Origin: Acidimicrobiales bacterium
GTDB lineage: Bacteria; Actinomycetota; Acidimicrobiia; Acidimicrobiales; VFJN01
Reading direction: 5' to 3'
DNA length: 6,637 bases
Assembly: GCA_016936035.1 (NCBI GenBank)
Contig: JAFGPU010000297.1
Location: forward strand, 1-6,637
The notes under the pieces are model-generated. The model did no database searches. It was not told the origin of the DNA and saw only the letters and a program-made list of their open reading frames with translations. This document shows, in pieces, positions 6,151-6,637 of this stretch; the stretch's first letter is position 1; the number at the start of each line of letters is the position of its first letter. A program made the translations under genes and the position numbers.

Positions 6151-6459
6151 TCAGCCCGGCACCTCGTACTGCACCGACGCCCGGTCGGCGACGACCGGCT
6201 GGACCAGGTCGCGGATCAGCGCCTGGTGAGCGGGATGGTCGCGGTAGGCCAGATAGTCGTCGGCCGACGCGAAGTCGGCGACGACCACGTAGTCCCAGCT
6301 CGCCGGGTTGACGCCGGCGTCGAAGCCGTGCCGGTACCGCGCCGCCTCGATGGTGCCCGTCGCCTCGGGCATGCCGTCGATCCCGCGCGCCAGCGCGACC
6401 CGCTGCTGCTCGGTCGCATCGTCGGTGAAGCGGAACATGGCCACGTGGCGGAAGGTCAT
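6151..6459 (-). CDS. Dabb (stress-responsive A/B barrel) domain protein
   Basis: A 102-residue protein, the normal size for a single dimeric alpha/beta-barrel (ferredoxin-like) Dabb domain. It opens with MTFRHVAMFRF (1-11), the first strand with the family's conserved His5. A helix rich in Gln/Arg/Ala (16-29) follows, then ARYRHGFDAG (40-49) and WDYVVVADFASADDYLAYRDHPAHQAL (55-81), with the characteristic Asp-Tyr strand and the YxxHPxH motif (Tyr72, His75, Pro76, His78). VQYEV (96-100) is the final strand. Family members include plant stress proteins and a few polyketide cyclase-like enzymes; most bacterial ones have no known role, so no reaction is assigned. The start is ATG 6459. Upstream, AAGAG with 6 nt spacing is a weak Shine-Dalgarno, but TAAGAG could also be read as a poor -10 of a leaderless promoter. 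It lies between the SDR gene and pepA on the same strand, with candidate terminators on both sides. Confidence 0.88.
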   Translation of the reverse strand: MTFRHVAMFRFTDDATEQQRVALARGIDGMPEATGTIEAARYRHGFDAGVNPASWDYVVVADFASADDYLAYRDHPAHQALIRDLVQPVVADRASVQYEVPG

Positions 6460-6506
6460 GCCGCGCTCTTAGGCCACGGGGCCTCGACGTCGCAAGCGAG
6501 GTCGCC

Positions 6507-6526
6507 GCGCGGGCACCGGCCCGCGC
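6507..6526 (-). terminator. Perfect GC hairpin downstream of the SDR gene
   Basis: GCGCGGGC (6507-6514), loop ACCG, GCCCGCGC (6519-6526) form a perfect 8-bp stem with a tetraloop. It lies about 58 nt past the stop of the upstream minus-strand gene and 47 nt before the Dabb start. A smaller hairpin CCCGG/CCGGG (6531-6543) is adjacent. It probably terminates the SDR transcript; no T-tract is seen. Confidence 0.5.
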
Positions 6527-6584
6527 AGCTCCCGGCCGCCGGGTCGGGTGGCGCCGAGAGCGGCCTGGCCGCCGTCGACCGCTG

Positions 6585-6637
6585 CTACTGCAGGCCCTGG
6601 GAGGCGCCGCCGTCGACCGGCAGCGCCGCACCGACGA
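6585..6637 (-). CDS. C-terminal end of a short-chain dehydrogenase/reductase (SDR), partial
   Basis: Reading the minus strand from the window edge, 16 codons encode VGAALPVDGGASQGLQ followed by TAG at 6587-6585. The G-x-x-L-P-V-D-G-G pattern is the standard last strand and loop of classical SDR oxidoreductases (usually TGxxLxVDGG near the C-terminus), which use NAD(P)H on alcohols, ketones or enoyl groups. Only this tail is in the window, so substrate and cofactor cannot be given and the catalytic Tyr-Lys is out of view. The match is short, but the motif sits at the right distance from a stop codon and on the strand shared with the downstream genes. Confidence 0.72.
   Translation of the reverse strand, partial: VGAALPVDGGASQGLQ

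Noticed and set aside
6560..6572. GCGGCC-T-GGCCGC palindrome
   Set aside because: A one-base loop is not a stable RNA hairpin as written, and short GC palindromes are expected by chance at this composition.
1..6637. CRISPR arrays, tRNA/rRNA genes, transposases, integrases, toxin-antitoxin pairs, retroelements
   Set aside because: No spaced direct repeats, tRNA-like cloverleaf, or mobile-element or defence protein motifs were seen on either strand. The window reads as ordinary chromosome.

Overview
The window is very GC-rich, uses G/C-ending codons and has almost no AT-rich stretches outside promoters. The protein families (a GbsR/MarR-type regulator beside a 'polyketide antibiotic'-type ABC exporter, a GH84 glycosidase, PepA, a Dabb protein) and apparently leaderless starts point to an actinobacterium. 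I cannot fix the class or genus from sequence alone. Seven protein-coding genes are supported, two of them cut by the window edges. I see no tRNA, rRNA, CRISPR, transposase or attachment site.

Layout: (1) 1-1138 (+) is the 3' part of a GH84 family beta-N-acetylglucosaminidase (O-GlcNAcase/NagJ-like) that keeps the catalytic Asp pair. (2) 1175-1753 (-) is a GbsR/MarR winged-helix regulator. (3) 1754-1825 is an AT-rich divergent control region with a perfect 9-2-9 bp palindrome. (4) 1826-2779 (+) and 2776-4422 (+) are an ABC ATPase and a 12-TM duplicated permease, joined by an ATGA overlap. (5) 4423-4551 is a convergent intergenic region with strong nested stem-loops. (6) 4552-6087 (-) is leucyl aminopeptidase pepA with every metal and catalytic residue intact. 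(7) 6151-6459 (-) is a Dabb (stress-responsive A/B barrel) protein. (8) 6585-6637 (-) is the extreme C-terminus of a short-chain dehydrogenase/reductase.

How the genes work together: the regulator and the exporter form a self-contained, probably drug- or metabolite-responsive efflux module. The regulator most likely binds the palindrome, which covers the exporter's -35 element and spacer, and so controls the ATPase-permease operon. The GH84, PepA, Dabb and SDR genes look like ordinary chromosomal neighbours, each separated by a plausible terminator.

The most noteworthy pattern is at the starts. Three genes (regulator, ATPase, pepA) each have a TARWGT -10-like hexamer exactly 7 nt before the start codon and no well-placed Shine-Dalgarno, which predicts leaderless mRNAs. 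The internal operon gene (permease) instead has a clear AGGAG. I found no wholly novel system in this window.
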